32,362 bases of DNA from CAXSDR01 sp964236445 (lineage in GTDB: Bacteria > Actinomycetota > Actinomycetes > Motilibacterales > Motilibacteraceae). The position numbers were made by a program, and so were the translations under genes. The notes below the pieces were generated by a model. The model did no database searches and was not told the origin of the DNA. It was given only the letters and a program-made list of their open reading frames with translations. Numbering within the stretch: position 1 is the first letter of the stretch; each line of letters starts with the position of its first letter. This document shows, in pieces, positions 31,056 to 32,362 of the stretch. The DNA is taken from assembly GCA_964236445.1 (NCBI GenBank), contig CAXSDR010000035.1:1-32362 (forward strand), written 5' to 3'.

Positions 31056-32354
31056 TCAGGCGACGCGCTCGGCCTCGACATCATCGAGCACCCTGTCGGT
31101 CGCGACGTCCCTGTGCTGCACCGTCACGTGCGGCCGTGGGAGCACATGAGGGCGTACACGCAGCCGCTGGTGCCTCGCCAACAGCACTCCCGCGACCAGG
31201 GGTGCGGCGAGCGACAGCAGGCCGCCGCCGATCAACGTCCAGCGAGCCCCGAGGTTCTCACCGACCCACCCGATGGTCGGGGCGCCGAGCGGAGCGCCGC
31301 CGAAGAACGTCATCGCGTACAGCGCCATGACCCGCCCACGCATCTGCGGATGGGTTCCGAGCTGGAGAAGCGAGTTGGAAGTCGTCATGAACGTGAGCGA
31401 CGTGATGCCGAGCGGGACGAGCAGGACCGTGAACCAGAAGTAGGTCGGCATCAGGCCTGCCGTCACCTCGAGAACTGCGAAGGCCACTGCCGCTCCCAGC
31501 AGGATGCGCATGCGTGGCCGCTCGCGCCGGGCGGCGAGGAGCGCACCCGCAAGAGAGCCGCAGGCCATCACCGAACCGAGAATCCCGTATCCCTGGGCAC
31601 CCTTGTGGAAGACACGGGTGGCCATCAAGGCACTCGTCAGCTGGAAGTTCAACCCGAACGTCGCGACCCAGAAGACCGTGCACAGCACAGCGAGAAGATC
31701 GGGCCGGGTGCGGACGTAGCGCAGTCCCTCGCGCAGGGCACCCTTGCCTCGCGCGCCGATGGGCGACGGTCTGAGCTCGTCGGAGCGAAGGCGGGCCAGC
31801 GCGAAGAGGACTGCTGCGAAAGACACGCCGTTGAGGACGAAGACAAGGCCGGTGTGGTTGTGGTTGGCGGCGATGAGCACGCCGGCCAGGCCGGGACCGA
31901 CGACGCGGCCAGCGTTGAACGAGGCACTGTTCAGACTCACGGCGTTGGGCAGGTCATCGGGACCGACGAGCTCGACGACGAAGGACTGCCGCGCCGGGCT
32001 GTCGAATGCGGTGATGACACCGATCGCTGTCGCCATGACATAGACGTGCCAGACCTGGACCACACCCGCGAGCTCCAGCACACCGAGGCTCAGCGCCGTG
32101 ATCGCCAGGCAGGTCTGCGTGACGAGCAGGATCGCCCGTTTGGGGAAGCGATCGGCGACGACGCCGCCCCAGAGGCCGAAGACCAGCGAGGGCGCGAACT
32201 GCAGCGCCGTGGCGATGCCGACGGCGACACCGCTGTCCGTGATCTGAAGCACGAGCCAGTCCTGCGCCACGCGCTGCATCCACGTGCCGATGTTGGAGAC
32301 CACGGCGCCGGTGGCGAAGAGCCGGTAGTTGCGGACGTGCAGCGACCGCCACAT
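31056..32354 (-). CDS. MFS transporter (EntS/MFS_3-type), possibly 5'-truncated by window edge
   Basis: The 432 visible residues cover a 12-helix MFS protein. The N-terminus RSLHVRNYRLFATGAVVSNI followed by GTWMQRVAQDWLVL is diagnostic of the MFS_3 (enterobactin-exporter EntS-like) family. GGVVADRFPKRAIL is motif A, DSPARQSFVVELVG follows helix 4, and NAGRVVGPGLAGVLI is in helix 5. The second half carries MRGRVMALYAMTFFGGAPLG. A hydrophilic 40-residue tail ends the protein. It probably exports a drug or siderophore. The frame stays open to the window edge; relatives usually have extra residues before RSLHVRNY, so the real start may lie beyond 32362. Confidence 0.88.
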   Translation of the reverse strand: MWRSLHVRNYRLFATGAVVSNIGTWMQRVAQDWLVLQITDSGVAVGIATALQFAPSLVFGLWGGVVADRFPKRAILLVTQTCLAITALSLGVLELAGVVQVWHVYVMATAIGVITAFDSPARQSFVVELVGPDDLPNAVSLNSASFNAGRVVGPGLAGVLIAANHNHTGLVFVLNGVSFAAVLFALARLRSDELRPSPIGARGKGALREGLRYVRTRPDLLAVLCTVFWVATFGLNFQLTSALMATRVFHKGAQGYGILGSVMACGSLAGALLAARRERPRMRILLGAAVAFAVLEVTAGLMPTYFWFTVLLVPLGITSLTFMTTSNSLLQLGTHPQMRGRVMALYAMTFFGGAPLGAPTIGWVGENLGARWTLIGGGLLSLAAPLVAGVLLARHQRLRVRPHVLPRPHVTVQHRDVATDRVLDDVEAERVA

Positions 32355-32362
32355 CGGGCTCA

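Overview
The window is about 32 kb of high-GC DNA with strong G/C third-position bias, frequent GTG starts and tightly packed genes. The gene set fits an actinobacterium (Actinomycetota; the genus cannot be fixed from sequence alone): actinobacterial-type SerC, PdxH and MetF, a Pst phosphate transporter with Ser/Thr/Pro-rich extracellular linkers, DUF2382 and GlsB-type stress proteins. I see no rRNA, tRNA, CRISPR array, insertion sequence or phage gene.

Left part (1-16.3 kb), housekeeping and accessory genes: the 3' part of a GGDEF-EAL phosphodiesterase; a GlsB-like membrane protein; a MarR regulator; metF with a MerR DNA-binding remnant and a perfect operator-like dyad just upstream; a lactonase-type beta-propeller; a PRC/DUF2382 stress protein; pdxH; a coupled serC-MFS-trmO operon in which the MFS gene seems to start with CTG; a membrane-tethered beta-propeller; a membrane diguanylate cyclase with an intact I-site; a VOC protein; an M15 peptidase/ATP-grasp pair; an aldo/keto reductase; a DHFR-like reductase; and an alpha/beta hydrolase pseudogene with several frameshifts and no nucleophile serine.

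Central part (16.35-26.5 kb), the most unusual region: seven co-directional minus-strand genes, in transcription order a small secreted PstS-like protein, a 1018-residue membrane-tethered PstS-like protein, a sortase-fold membrane protein lacking catalytic His and Cys, pstC, pstA, a membrane-tethered PstS with a long C-terminal linker, and pstB. Most junctions overlap or nearly so. I infer a remodelled high-affinity phosphate (or related oxyanion) uptake machine in which binding proteins are anchored by C-terminal helices instead of lipids, with a sortase-derived non-catalytic membrane subunit. A hairpin separates the first gene from the rest, and a PHO-box-like heptamer lies upstream.

Right part (26.8-32.36 kb): a protein with two YegP/DUF1508-like repeats and a ScyD/ScyE-type secreted propeller on the plus strand; then a minus-strand operon of lipoprotein, glutathionylspermidine-synthase-like ATP-grasp ligase, DUF350 membrane protein and a two-helix potassium channel, resembling the poorly characterised ygiB/ygiC and yjfL-yjfM-yjfC sets of enterobacteria; and finally an MFS exporter followed by a 27-residue single-helix membrane peptide.
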